Assembly: GCA_028551475.1 (NCBI GenBank)
Contig: CM052360.1
Location: forward strand, 21,460,682 to 21,524,681
Length of the DNA stretch: 64,000 nt
Direction: 5' to 3'
Source: Casuarina equisetifolia
Taxonomy: Eukaryota > Streptophyta > Magnoliopsida > Fagales > Casuarinaceae
Positions 33,721 through 46,081 of the stretch are shown here, piece after piece; position 1 is the stretch's first letter; each line of letters starts with the position of its first letter. The notes under the pieces were generated by a model. That model saw only the letters and a program-made list of their open reading frames with translations, searched no databases and had not been told where the DNA came from. A program made the translations under genes and the position numbers.

Positions 33721-34240
33721 TTTTCTCTCCCAATCTCATGTGGGACTCCAACTAAAGACACTTGTTCAACCTAGCACCACCATGGCTAATAACTGCATGC
33801 CACCACTCATTGCTGTTCACCACCAAGTTCACATGGGTTTCCTAGAGATGTCGGTTCATAGCAACTCATAGATTTTCTTCCCCATAGAGATGTTGATATG
33901 GCTTTAGGGTAGCAAAGGCTGTGGTCACTTGCAACCATGCGCTTACACATGCCACCAATCACCAGCTTGGCATCCCAATGTTTTCACAGTTTCATTCCTT
34001 CTCTGGCTCTCTCTTGTGCCCTTTTTTTTTCTAATCATTCTTTTTATGTTTCCTTTAGTTTATATGAAGTCTCTAATCATTAATTCCATCCATAAAATTG
34101 TAAAGTGTACTATGAGCTTTCCTTAGTCATAGAAGAGCATTTTATCCTAATAAGGCTTTGAAGTAAAGTTTCCAAATATACATAGAAATGACATTAATTT
34201 TAGCTTTATCCAATAATAAATTTAGTGTTTGATATCTTAA
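33721..34240. other. No gene seen; possible LINE-2 leader
   Basis: The sequence has mixed composition on the minus strand, with GTGGTGG-rich words that could be a LINE 5' UTR. No frame could be supported. Confidence 0.3.
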
Positions 34241-34479
34241 CAACCTATTTGATTTGGCATAGGTAGAGGCCGGTTGGAAGGATCAACATCGTCAAATGAT
34301 GGTTCTAGTTGGAAACAACGATTACAGACATTTGATAGATTCACTCACCAACCAAACTCATTAACCAAGTCAATGGCTAAGAATGATTCACTCATCAACC
34401 AGACTCTTACCAAGTAGAATCTTTGCTATAGAATCAAAAAATATGTAGACTAGTTCAATGCCTCACCACTATAAGTACT

Positions 34480-35308
34480 TGTGATCCCATGTAATACTTC
34501 TCACTCCTCACCTAAAGAGTAAGAATACACGACAGCTGAAAAGGTATAGATAGCCTTTAAGATGTTGAGCACAATGAAGGCCTTTTGTATATATTAGCCA
34601 TTTGATTATTGCTTTGTTACAACTCAAATTTCACCTCCTTGGCCATAACTAGCTGCCAAATGTAGTGAACTCTTAGAGAGACATGCTTTCTCCTAGAATA
34701 ATTACTAGAGTTTTTGGTCAGTGCAATAGCTGATTTGCTATTACTAAGGATAAACATTTCCTTCTTTAGTTTAACCCCCATTTCTAATAAAACTCTTCTA
34801 AGCCAAATGGCCTAACAAGTAGGTATGAAAGCAGCTAGATATTTAGCCTATACTATTGATCGTGAAAACAAAACCTTGATTCTTATAAACCATGACACTA
34901 CAGCTATCCCTAGATGGAAGATAAACCCACTTATGCCCCTTGAGTCTTTTTGTGGCCACCCCAATCACAATCACAAAATCTTGCTAACAAAAATTCCTTT
35001 GCTTGACCATAAAACAATCCAAAGTCACAAATGCCATGAATATATCTCAACACTTTCTTGAGTTTACACAAATGTGCCTTGGATGGGTTATGCATATGTC
35101 TAGACAACATGAATATATTGTATAGAATGTTAGGATAAGTGTTGGTCAAGTATAAAAGACTTCCCACCAATACTCTAAAGATAGTACTTCCAACATCTCC
35201 TGAGCCATTGTCGGAGTAGCTTTTCTTAGTTGACACCATTGACATTAAGATGAAATTACATCCCAATATTAACAATATATTATCAATCAGATAAGGAGAT
35301 ATACACAT
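34480..35308 (-). pseudogene. Ty1-copia pol 3' end (RT end and RNase H), minus strand
   Basis: The frame 34931-35308 reads FRVLVGSLLYLTNTYPNILY, HMHNPSKAHLCKLKKVLRYI and a CDCDWGG block. These are the standard end of copia reverse transcriptase and start of RNase H (YRxLVGSLxYLxxTRPD, VLRYLKGT, DxDWAG). Leftward, in another frame, AIWLRRVLLEMG, NSKSAIALTKN and RKHVSLRVHYI follow, which are the RNase H landmarks. Stops and a frameshift inactivate it. Its right edge abuts sequence of the beta block, so the insertion (or its deletion-ridden remnant) removed the 3' part of paralogue beta. Confidence 0.8.
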
Positions 35309-35435
35309 GCACTCAAATTATGATGGAATGGAGAAAGTAACAGGAACAAAAATGAAAGGGAACACTATAACCTCGAGAAGAAGTAAAAAAGTGATGAAGA
35401 AGAGGAATTTTTGCATGCTTATATGCAGCACTCGC

Positions 35436-36509
35436 CTTGACCATTTTCTCTAATTTTTTCGAGACAGTAGCCAGTGAAGACTCTGTAATTTTTCCAATGT
35501 CAGCAGTTTTCAATTTTCCAAGCACCTCTTTCAGATCATTAACGGGCTCTCCAACAAGCACCTAACAACCTATAAGAGAGAGATAAAATTACATCAATAC
35601 AAATCACATCTTCAGAAGATTTGGCATTTAGAAAGGGAAAGACAATAGTCAACGTGAACCATAACTATGCTTTTTAAACAAACAGAAGTTTAGACTCTTT
35701 TAAATGGGTTGTAATGCTAAGGTATTTGTCTTAAGCCTTTATAATTTTTTTAAAAAATTAATAAACTCACATATTTATAAAAAATAAAAATAAAAATAAA
35801 ATTTGAGTTATAACATATTCCAATCTTCCATCTAAAGGTTTGTCAAGATTCATCATTCCTTCCCAGCCTCTCCGTCTGACTCAGAACGGTTTTCTCTGTT
35901 TAGATCTGTGTTGTGCGATTGTACTTACCAGTATTTTAATCTTCTGTAACACAGAATCAAGTTTTTTAATCTTCCGTAACACAGAATAAGCATTCACAGG
36001 TTCCTAAGAGCACAAAGCAGAAGACATTAGGTATGTCAGCGGGAATAAAAAGATTTGGTATTTAGAACGAAAGAACAAAAGAAAATTAGATGATAACGAA
36101 AGATTAAACAACGAGAAAAAACACCACCAACAGAAAATCAAGTAGTAACTACGAAACAAAAATCTAACTCATGCCTTTCATTAAGTTCAGGCTCGGGGTT
36201 CGATCTTTGCTTCCGTTACTCGGATCAGTATCAGCATGCTATGGGAACAAATGAAAAGATATAGTTTTGAGAAGGGGCATGACTAAAGTCAACGTCAAGC
36301 ATCACCATGCTCAAGAAATCAGGAAGCTTTAACCTAAAGGATTACGGGGACTTATAATTGTCCCTTCCTCTCTGCCTAACTCAGTATGTTTTCATCTCTT
36401 TAGATATGTGTCAAGCACTTGTACTTCCGCAGCCAACTTTCCGCTGCCCCCAGCCGTTCTTTGGTCGTCAAGTTCACCAGTGTGATTTCTTTTTTTTTTC
36501 TTCTGCCAT
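35436..36509 (-). pseudogene. Paralogue beta of the small multi-exon gene, truncated and frameshifted
   Basis: Exons homologous to gamma: exon I 36428-36509, exon II about 36167-36236, exon III 35929-36003 and exon IV 35436-35561. Exon IV is exactly 126 bp as in gamma and reads VLVGEPVNDLKEVLGKL at its start and VSKKLEKMVK at its end, then GCGAGT at the donor. Exon III holds an in-frame 30 bp duplication (SVLRKIKKLD then SVLQKIKIL). Defects: an A-run in exon I puts the homologous frame out of register with the ATG, the exon I donor GT reads GA, exon II has an indel and a displaced donor, and the last exon is missing beside the copia tail. It is a pseudogene, but with informative exon conservation. 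Confidence 0.55.
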
Positions 36510-37329
36510 GAGGCAACACAGAATTCAGCCAAAGCACGTTGGCAGAACAAACACCTGCAGGGAAGGCACTCAAAGGACGACTCTTGTAGTGTTAAACTAT
36601 TGAGGAAGCAAGAAGAAAAAAACAAAGATGCGAAAGTTATAGTAGTATTATTCTTATTCAATGAAAAGTTGTATATGAATTTATATATAAAGAGAATTAT
36701 AAGTCCTATTATAATTAAGAAATGAAAGTATGAAAGCCTACTGCAATCAGAAAATAAAATTATAAAACCTAGGATAATCAAAAAAAGAAATATAGTCTTT
36801 TCCACATAAGAAGAATCCACTGTAAAATTAACAGACCGGGTCTATAGTAAAATCTCAATAGTCTTCTTTAGGTTGATATTTTGCAAAAGAAAAAAAAAAT
36901 ACCAAACTTGTAACTGAACCTTAATGGACCATAGACTCGTTCGACCCCTCCATTAAACATTTACCGTTGCCGTCTGACTAGAAAGTCACAAATGATAATG
37001 CACCTGCCCTCTACGCACGAGCCTATCGGCAGCTTCTCTCATCCTAACTTTCTGGTTCTTGAAAGGACGTGCAACAGAATTGTCACAATGTGCAGCCCTG
37101 GGCTTTTGGTTCTGAATTTGATGACGCACAAGTCACGATCCCATCATTTCACTTTATGGCTGCATTCACTTTTTTGACCCAAAAATTGTTTTAGTCGCCA
37201 TCATAGATAGCGCAAGCCACAGAAGCACTTCTCTTCTTCTTCGAGAAACAAAAATCCGGTCACAGTTAATTTATCCTCACAATTTGGTTTTTCCGAGGTA
37301 AGAAACCGACAGCAATTCAGAACGCTTCA

Positions 37330-37640
37330 CGTAGCACATGATTATGCCATAATCAACAGTTATAATTCCACTTCACCTTTTCAGTTATCTCTTTTAATCA
37401 AGGATCATCATATCCCGGTCTCTAACACTGCGCCACGGCATCCTACGAACAGGATTTTGGTCTAAATCAAGGCCTTGATTTCAGAGACTCGAATGGACTA
37501 GAACCCTGTGGGCTCTGCGAGTTATATTTTCGGAGATACTGCTGCTAAGTCATTCCCATAGATGGAATTCTAGAAGAGAAACCTCTGAGTAGTTGCTCCG
37601 ATGTTGCTGACGTGGCTGACGGGGTTCCAGCTTTCGTCCC
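37330..37640 (-). promoter_or_regulatory. Promoter-like cassette (inverted copy) upstream of paralogue beta
   Basis: On the minus strand it reads GTAAATGCGTGGGACGAAAG, then a CATCTATGGG block, AATATAACTCGCAGAGCC (TATA region near 37519-37532), a GATTTAGACCAAAATCCTG block and GGATGCCGTGG, in the same order as 18.66-18.92 kb. It lies about 1 kb upstream of the beta ATG in the sense orientation. Only here are cassette and coding exons collinear. Confidence 0.5.
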
Positions 37641-38329
37641 ACGCATTTACAAGAACACATACCCTGGTCGTCACGTCAATTAATACTGCCTTTGTGGGAT
37701 GATATTCCGAAGCGTACAAAACTTATGAAACGTTTTATTTAGCCATATAGAGTAATTGGGAACCGATAGAATACTTTCAAAAGCTGTAACACTTTTATAA
37801 AGAATAAAGACTCCTTTATTCCACAGTCAACTTTTAAAAACCAGCAACTCAAAGTGCTTTGTAAAGGATATATGTATCTTTCCAAGGAAGCCTGAAGTCC
37901 ATATTTGTTGTGAAGAGGCATGTAAAAGATTATGCTCGATTTAAAAATATTATGTAAGGAAGTTCTTCTTTTTTAAATTACTTTGAATAATTATGAACTT
38001 TCTAGTATGCCTTAAATAGCTTAAATGACGTCGAGCATTTTGGATTGGTACGGATACTTAACATCACGAGCAACAGATATGAGTCGTGCCGAAGGCTTCT
38101 TAATCAATTGTGTTAATCTTATATTGTTAAGCTAACCCTTTTGTTTTTTCAGTTTGCTATGAAAGTCTCCGTTGGTTGGTACTAAAGACAATTAAAAGGG
38201 TGGATGAGTTGTCTTTTAGTGTTAACAACTACCACTACCTAGCATGTGATGTGATGTTGAAAAAAAAGAATCATCCGAAAGCCTATTCATTTAGACAAAG
38301 AAATATGTAAAACCGAAAGGTCCCTTAAA

Positions 38330-41300
38330 ATAATCGATGTATCATTATGATAATTTGACAACAAAGGAGCGAATAAAAAGCATTATTTGAGTCAATTAAT
38401 TATTTGTTATTTAATAACATGTATCATTTTACAATTATTACCTCAACAGAACTATTTCTGGGGATAATTAATAACATTCTTGCCCATCTGGTAAAAATAT
38501 TAGAGTTGCTGAAAAAACTTATACTCAAGGAAATTTTCCAAAAGCCTCCTCTATATGGTGCCCTGGCATATCTCTTAGTCTAAAACATTAGCCCCTATTT
38601 ACACTACGCTTCTTGAGTGATCCAAAAAACCCATCTAAGTTCTCCTAAAACTTATATTTTGGATTCTAATCTTAAATCTCTTGATCATCCTTGTGAAAAT
38701 TTTAAGATGAGCAAAATTTTTTACTTTTAAAAAGACAAAATGTGATAACAGGTATCAAGAGAAGTTAGGACAAATATCTCTAACTTGTATCAAGAAACAA
38801 AGATTGAATACATATATTAGAGTTTTGTCCCACTTTGTAATTGAAATATATGAAAGAAATCCATAAGAAACACATTTATTTCATAGAAGAATATTTATTC
38901 ACAGATTTATTAGTCACTATTACATATACTTCTCAAATCATTTTTCTGCAGCAACTGTTTCTCAAGATAGTTAATCATTTCTTGTCCTCTTTTCTGTCAT
39001 TGGGATCCGTGTTTTTTTAATCTTCAAAAGGCATGTCATATCTGTTTCAGGGAGGATGCCTTTATCAATGCAATATATTTTTAAGGAGAGACCCCATATG
39101 TGTTGCGTCATCTGATAATGCATCGCAGTGACCGAAGAGCGAAAGAGCCGCTAGGGAAATTTCATTTATGTAAACGGAAATTCTCAAATAGTGACAGATT
39201 ATATATCTCGTAGGCTTGGGAATTGATTTAAAAAGAAACCCATCAAAGAAAATAGAGGATTTCTTCTTTTTGAATTCTCCTATACTTACGGAAGTTTCTA
39301 AATAGTGATAGGTTACATTTCTTGCGAATCTACCGATAGGTTTACCTCAAACAATATAAAATTCTTGATATTTCTTTCATTTGTGGTGTATATGCTTGCT
39401 ATTCAATCCAGATCCATTCCTAACATTTATCTTTGAATTAGATGTTGTAGTATCAAAGTTTCTAATTTCTATTTGAAAAATAAAAGCGACGTGGTTACTT
39501 GAGGTAAAAAATTTAATGGTATAGTTGCAATGTTTAGTCACGATTGCTTTCAGATAATACCTGCAATGAATACTAGACTCCTTTCACTTTACAAAAGGCT
39601 AATGTATATCGTAACTTATGTTTTATTTCTATCGAATGAGCTCACTGCCTCAATCTTGTGTTTCTGCAGCTAGACATGATCAATTGGGACTTGGGAACTA
39701 AATGCGTCCAAAGATTTAAATCTATAATGTACCCTTTGTAAATATTTAGGTACTTTCAATTTCTGTTTCTTTTATGATTTTGCAGCTCAACTATTTTAGA
39801 CAATCACACTTTTGTAAGGGTCAAGTTTATGCCCTATCCATTGTGTAGTTACATGGTATAGTTATTGTGTTCAACCTTGCTTTTATAATAATATATGACA
39901 AGGTATCAATTCCATTTAATTAAAAAAAATGGTGATGGCGGTAGTTGTGATATTTTGTAAGGACTTTTTTTTTATATTGTTTGCAAAAAGTAGGGGACTT
40001 CTCTCACTTCACATGTTAACTAGTCTTTGATTTCCATTACTCAAAAGGCGGTGTTTAATAACTAATCACTGTCCATTTCAACTATGGAAGGAACATTTTC
40101 GACTCATATTGCAGTAAGATTGTACAGTTCTGTTCTTTCCCTAGCAATGAATTTGAAAAATAAAAGTAACCTCGTTAGTTGAGTCCAAAATGTTTATGGT
40201 AGTAGTTGCAATGTTTGGTAACGATTGCTTTACAATATTATATGCAATGAATCCTGGCCTCCTCTCACTTTACAAAAAGCTAGTGTACATGGGAACTTAT
40301 ATTTTATTTCCATCACGAAGAAAGGTAGCGTTTAGTAACTAATTGTTGCCCTCTCTAATAGCTTTAATGCATATTTAGTTTTTCCAAAAGCCTCCTCTAT
40401 ATTGTGCCTTGTCATGTCTCATAGTCTAAAACATTAGCCCCAATTTACACACTGTTTCTTGAATGACCAAAAACGTCCAACTACATTCTCGTTAAACTTA
40501 TATTTTGGAAGGAAAGCAGAGGGCTTAGCATGCGGGCCTCATGTTTTTAGCCGTGGTTTTAATCTCCTTCAGATCAATTTCCGAACCCTTCATCAAACCC
40601 ATCTGGGGTAGGACTGTTCTAGTAGGTTCTCCAAAACGAAAAGTTAGCAGATATGAGAATAAAGAAAAAACAAAACCCACACATTCTTGGTTAATAGTAT
40701 GAGAAAGAAACTCAAAAATGATATGATCCCTTGATGCTGAGTTCTATCTTTACCTTTTCTAAGCCAGAAACGAAGTCAATTTCTTCCCTTCTTATATTTT
40801 AAATATTCACATCGCAAAAAATTTGATTGGATTACTCAATAAGAACATCAGATGTATCGAGAGCGTCGAGAGTCTCGGCGTGGTAGTTGTTAATACTTCA
40901 AAACCATTAATCTACCCTTTAAAATGTCTTGAAGACCGACCAACCACCGGACGCTTGCCCAAGCATAGCGAAGACAGGAAGAAAAGAAATGATTATCTGT
41001 AAGACAAGGCTAAGTAATCAAGTTACTGGCTTGTAACTTTAAGATACGTACTTTCTACTTTTACCGTCATCGGCGTCATCCCTGCTGCTACATTTCCGGG
41101 CTTCAAAAGTATAGTCATACGGTTATTTCCTGACAGCTTCAGCGATATCAATTTTCATATAGTCATAAAGGCGTGTAAGTGGGTCGCCTCATATCTCAAC
41201 GCCAAGGGGAGGGAATGACTAGTGGTTCCGTCAAAGATCTCTTTCATGCCAATCCAAACTTGTAAGCCATTGCGTGACATCCCCGTTTTGAACCAAACGC

Positions 41301-41330
41301 TTTCACCTTGCTAAGATAGAGTTCTCATTG
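38330..41330. other. No gene seen; internal diverged duplications
   Basis: The stretch 38.54-38.66 kb (CCAAAAGCCTCCTCTATAT phrase) recurs at 40.38-40.51 kb. The stretch 39.46-39.65 kb (TTTGAAAAATAAAAG phrase) recurs at 40.15-40.32 kb. Both are direct repeats, and a weaker partial copy lies near 39.93-40.05 kb. The 40.93-41.33 kb part is less AT-rich and has an exon-like look, but its frames have stops. Confidence 0.5.
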
Positions 41331-41499
41331 TTAACCTCTTTTGAGATTTGTCCACAATTTGAGCTCATTTTACTTGATAATAAAGTCTAGATTCATATAT
41401 GGGCTAAGAAATAGAAGACATAGGAAAAAAAAATTAATAATTTTTATTATATTGGTAAAAGTAAAGAAAATAATACAAAAAAGAGTTTATTCATTTTGA

Positions 41500-42770
41500 A
41501 ATATAAAATCATCCTAAAGACAACAATAATGGTTTTGTTACTTTAATCAAGTGACAAAGTGGTATTCAAGTACTTAAAACTTGTTTTCACCATTAGGCTC
41601 TATGGGGAATAGGTAAGGGGACCAAAGAGTACAAGTGTCACGGTGATGTGGAGTTGGGGTGGGAAGAGTGTCATATATTTATTTATCATAATAAATGAGT
41701 TTTATTTTCCTTTAAGATCATACCACATACCATGTAGTGGTAGTAGTTAATATTAGAAGACAAGCTATCTACTCTTTCAAATATTTTAAGCACCAACTAC
41801 CAAACCTTTTATAACAAAATTACAAAACAAAGAAATAGTTTAACAAGGTATGATTAAATCAATGGATTCAAGACCTTATTAGATAGTGAAGTTGTTTGTC
41901 ATGTCCTAAGAAATGAATACTTTGATGAGAAAATCTTGTCTCACATTGAAAAAACTAGGATAAGGGTTTTGGTAACTCCAATATAGTGACAAAGTGGTAT
42001 TAAGCAACTAAAACATGTTTTGATTGTCAACACTAGGCCTCTAAGGATGATAAGTGAGGAGCCCTAAGAGGACAAGTGGGCATGTTAAGGTGATGTGGAG
42101 TTGGGGTGGAAAATGTCACATATTTATTTATTATAATAAATGAGTTTTTTTTTGGTGATTCTTTTCCTTTAAGATCATACAATAAACCATGTAGTGGTAG
42201 TAGTTAAGACTATAAGATAATTTATGTATATTTTCAAATGTTTTAAGTACTAACCAACAAAGACTTTCATAGGAAGATAACAAAACAAAAAGGTTTTTTA
42301 AGTAGGCACGATGAGATCAATCAATTTCAATCCTTAGCACCAAGCAGAGTTTTTTTGTCACGTTTCACAAAATGAGCACTTCAATGACAAAATTTGATGC
42401 ATATTGAAAAAGCAACTAATGATAAAAGGTTTGGTAACTCTAGCTAATAGACATATATTTTGGTTTGGAACACTAACCCAATGACAAAGTAGCTTTTGAA
42501 CAACCACAATTTATTTTTATTGTCAACACTAGGCCTCCAATATCGTAGGTAAGGGGGCCCTAAAAGGACAAGTGGCCATGTTGAGGATGAGGTGGATTTA
42601 GGTTTTAAGAACTATCACATTCAAGAAAGGAATACTCCAATGGAGAGAAGTTATACCCACAATAGATAGGCAAGTAAAGGATCTTGACTTTATAAGGGAT
42701 TTGGTAACTTCACTTAACAAATATGTCAGCAAAAAAAGCATTTTGAAATTTTTTTTTGTATTCAAAAGTT
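41500..42770 (+). repeat. Three tandem units of ~435-495 bp
   Basis: Units are anchored by GTGACAAAGTGGTATT at 41551 and 41986 and by a variant at 42481. Each is followed by a CTTGTTTT...CACTAGGCC block, a GGACAAGTG block, GATGTGGAGTTGGGGTGG and ATTTATTATAATAAATGAG (the last part is missing in unit 3). No coding capacity was seen. Confidence 0.7.
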
Positions 42771-42896
42771 GACTCAAGAAATCTAAATTTTTCTTCTTTA
42801 ACTAATATTTTTATACAAGATTTATAGAATATGAGACTTTTATCATACGGTTCTTACATGACATAGGTTTTCTTGATAATATTTTGCTTACTAATA

Positions 42897-44025
42897 ACAT
42901 TTGAATTTTTTTACATTTATTTAAATTTTTATTGTTTATTTAACAAATCCTAAGATAGTATGAGAAAAGAAGGAAAAGAAGGAAAACATATGCACGTGAG
43001 AAGGAAAAGAAAGATAAATGACAAAGGCAGCACACAAAAATAAGAAAAGAAATAAAAGAAATGTGGAAGACAATTGAGGGCGAGATGATAAAAAAGCAAC
43101 AAAAGCAAAGGAGGGCACGCTGAACAAGAGAGAGGAAAGAGTATAGCGCCTCTAGGGAGAAAAGAAAATTGACAAAAAAAGAAATGAAAACCAAAGAGAG
43201 GCGCTACAATATATTTTTGCTTCATATAATTCTTGATTTTACTTTGACTTATAAATATTTCCTGAAGAGAAAATAGTATGGTGATAAATTTCTTGTTTTT
43301 CATTTAAGATACATTGTTGAATTTCTATCATTTTTCTTTTGTTATTATATTTTGCTTTAATTTTTTTTTGTTAGAGCTATGACGTAACCTAACTATGATA
43401 ATATAAATTTTATAATTTTTCATGTTTTGGAAGATATTTTATTTATATGAGTTATATGTTATGATACTTAATACTTTTAGGTAATTAACTATCACTTGAA
43501 TAACTTAATGTACATATTTGAAATTGAGAAATGATAACAAATACCTTTTATAATATAAAATTATAAATTAAATATGAATAGATATATATCATATTATATA
43601 TGTAACATTTGGTAATAAAATGATTGAAAAATCTATTGTTAACTAGAAATATTCATAAATATATCGTGAATTAATAAATTAAGTAGATTTGCTATGCTTA
43701 GACATAAAAGAGTAAATAAATTAAGAAATTTTGGTATCACATAGATATTATTAATTTATGGTTATAAACCTTCGAAATTCATATTTAATAGTTATGGTAA
43801 AATCAAATGTTTTAGCATATTTTTATATTGGGTCACTTATTTAAATTTAGTTGTTTTTAGTTCTAAAATTCTCTTTTAGAGAATATTACTTGTAATCCAT
43901 TCTCAAATATTTTGATTTTCTAGATAAGTTTTAGAACTAATTCACTATTAATATTTATCAATCTTTGTAAAACAATATATTTTTTCATTATTATACTACT
44001 TATTCGATATGTTTACTTGCAACTA
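42897..44025 (+). repeat. Dispersed repeat, copy 2 (first copy at 8.5-9.7 kb)
   Basis: It has the same order as copy 1: ATTTAAATTTTTATTGTTTA, a purine-rich head, CATTTAAGATA, TTGTTAGAGCTATGACGTAA and an AT-rich body. Open frames on the minus strand over the purine head (42936-43303) are Phe/Ser/Leu-rich composition artefacts. Confidence 0.6.
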
Positions 44026-44426
44026 ATATGACCTTTACACTTCATCTCAAGGATATAGGTTGTATGTTTTTTGCAAGGGTTGTTGCCTTCTTAATGTAAA
44101 TATAATATTATGTTATAAAGTTTATTTTTTTCCCAAAAATTAACTAAAGAGGAAAAAAGTTTTCTTTCTTATAAAAAATGTTACATCTTTAGAAGTTGCT
44201 AAACTTTAAAGTGCTACTTTTTGATAGGGCCTTGTGGTCAACTTTCAATTATGCTTATATGACTAAATAAAATGTTTGTAAATGTGGGAGACTTCGAAGT
44301 ACAAATTTTACAGCTTTTCGAGTTGTTAAATCTTAAAATTGCTCCTTTCATTTGGAGCTTTTGATTATACTTCAATTAATACATATATGGTCTTCGGTCA
44401 TTGAGTATATTAATGGAAGCAAAAAC

Positions 44427-44439
44427 AAAAGCATATGAC
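44427..44439. repeat. Target-site duplication of LINE-A, left copy
   Basis: AAAAGCATATGAC. It pairs with AAAAGCGTATGAC at 46082-46094, with one transition. Confidence 0.6.
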
Positions 44440-44610
44440 CAGTAAATGGGAAAGTGGATTGGTATAATCTAATTTGGACTGGTGGCATTTGTAAGCATAA
44501 CTTCATTGGATGGCTAGTTTGTCATGATCGACTTTCTACAGCAGAGAGAATGATACATTCATTCCCTACAATTAATATATACTGTGACTTTTGTTAGTAT
44601 CAAGTAGAAA

Positions 44611-44626
44611 ACAGGAGTCATCTTTT
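44611..44626. repeat. Target-site duplication of LINE-B, left copy
   Basis: ACAGGAGTCATCTTTT. It pairs with ACAGGAGTAATCTTTT at 45613-45628, 15 of 16 identical. Confidence 0.75.
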
Positions 44627-45612
44627 TTTTGGTGAAAGGTCAAATTATATATCACCCATAAAAAAATTTACAAATTATTCGATTACAAAATATCATCATC
44701 TAAGTTCAAATATTGCACTTGGCAAATTCCAAAGCTCTTGTAAAATTTTATTACAATTTCTAAACTTGACTCTTCTAGTAGATGAAATCTTCCCTCTCAC
44801 ATCCTTTTTGATTTTAGCAATAATGGTTGAATTATCTAGACTTGTATCACTAAATCTTCTTTTATTCCTTTCTCTCCAAATGTGATACAATACGGCCTTG
44901 AAAGATATACTAAGCAAAGCTGCTGCAAAGCTCTTCCTCTTAATAGTCTTGACAATCCAACATATTTAAGCTCTCCAGTATTCAATTCTTTGAGTTAATC
45001 CATTCATGCCTAGCAAAGCCTTCCAAATGTAGTTTATAAACCTGCACTTAAAAAATAAATGTTCTTGTGATTCTTCTTCTTGTTGGCAGAGGTTGCATTG
45101 TAGATCCACTGAACTATTCCATTTAGCCATCCTATTTGCTATGGATAGTTTGTCTTTCAAAGTGATCCAGCAGACAAAATTATGCTTTGGTACTTCTTCT
45201 TTCCAAACAAGTCTTGCCCATTTAGTATCTTCTTTGTACTCTCTTAGTGCTACATAACTTTTGGTAATATTGTATTCTGAGTTTGTCATCTGTTGCGTAA
45301 GTTCACTTCTTACTTGTAAAATATTCCTAAAGCTCCAAGCTAGTGATCCTTTCATATCAACTTCTAATACATTCCTTTCTTCCAAATTTTTTGTTATCAT
45401 TCATTTAACCCATAAAGAGTTTGTGTTGGGTGCACAAGAGACCATAAGAGTTTTCCAATTGCCGCCTTATTCCAAGTATGAATATCTATCAAACCTAGTC
45501 CCCTAGAAATTTTAGGCCAACAAACTTTTTTCCATGCTACTTTCGTTACACATCATCCATTAGATTTACCTACCCAAAGGAAGGTTCTAATCCTTTTTTC
45601 AATTTCATAAAG
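44627..45612 (-). mobile_element. LINE-B, 986 bp 5'-truncated LINE nested in LINE-A
   Basis: It is on the opposite strand to LINE-A, with its poly-A at the left as a T-run. It encodes only the ORF2 end: 44966-45400 (zinc-binding: VPKHNFVCWITLKDKLSIAN, CNLCQQEEESQEHLFFKC) and 44696-44917 (SISFKAVLYHIWRERNKRRF to the C-terminus LPSAIFELR). It is closely related to the last kilobase of LINE-C (54.3-55.28 kb), so the two belong to one family. The 16 bp duplication sits inside LINE-A coding sequence. Confidence 0.85.
44966..45400 (-). pseudogene. LINE-B ORF2 zinc-binding region, 144-codon open stretch
   Basis: This is an open frame with the zf-RVT pattern: W...VPKHNFVCWITLKDKL...R...CNLCxxExESxEHLFFKC. 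All three Cys and the His are present. The frame is interrupted before the last 74 codons, which are open at 44696-44917. It cannot move by itself because endonuclease and RT are missing. Confidence 0.8.
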
Positions 45613-46081
45613 ACAGGAGTAATCTTTTCTTTGAATGTCCAAACACAATGTTGATTTGGAAGAGTATCCTTGCTCAAAATCGAATTTGACACCACATTGG
45701 AGGATGGAATGAAGAATTACAATGGATGATCAAAGCAACTAAAGGTAAAGATTTGGCTGCTAAGCTTCTTAAAATATCATTTTTAGCATGTATTTATTGC
45801 TTATGGGTAGAACGAAATAGAAGAAGATTTCAGAGTAAACTAGTTGATAATCCAATATTATTGGCTAGAATAAGGAAAATTGTATGAGGGAGAGTTTCTT
45901 TACTTCAAAATATTAAACCCTCATAAGGAAATGTTTTTCTAAGTGAGATTTAGAAGCTTCCAACCTCTATTTTCTCTTACTTTTAGTTTTTTTGGGAATT
46001 TGTTATAATACTGGGGTATGCTCCTATACTCTTGTACATTACATTTTATTAATGCAACTTATCTTAAAACCAAAAAAAAAA

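Noticed and set aside
33713..33728. ATTGCATTCAGTTTT as right target-site duplication of LINE-2 (left ATTGTTTCCTTCAGTTTT)
   Set aside because: Needs a 3 bp gap and relies on T-rich sequence; too weak to fix the boundary.
40500..40600. tRNA-like look of the sequence around GGGCTTAGCATGCGGGCC
   Set aside because: No acceptor stem or T-arm consensus could be paired; treated as chance.
42936..43303. Three overlapping minus-strand frames of 63-117 codons
   Set aside because: Same purine-rich repeat as at 8.57 kb; hydrophobic-looking residues result from reading T-rich DNA.
8520..44025. Dispersed repeat pair as the two LTRs of one giant element
   Set aside because: The copies are strongly diverged, 34 kb apart, and the interior holds unrelated LINEs and gene blocks rather than one element's gag-pol.
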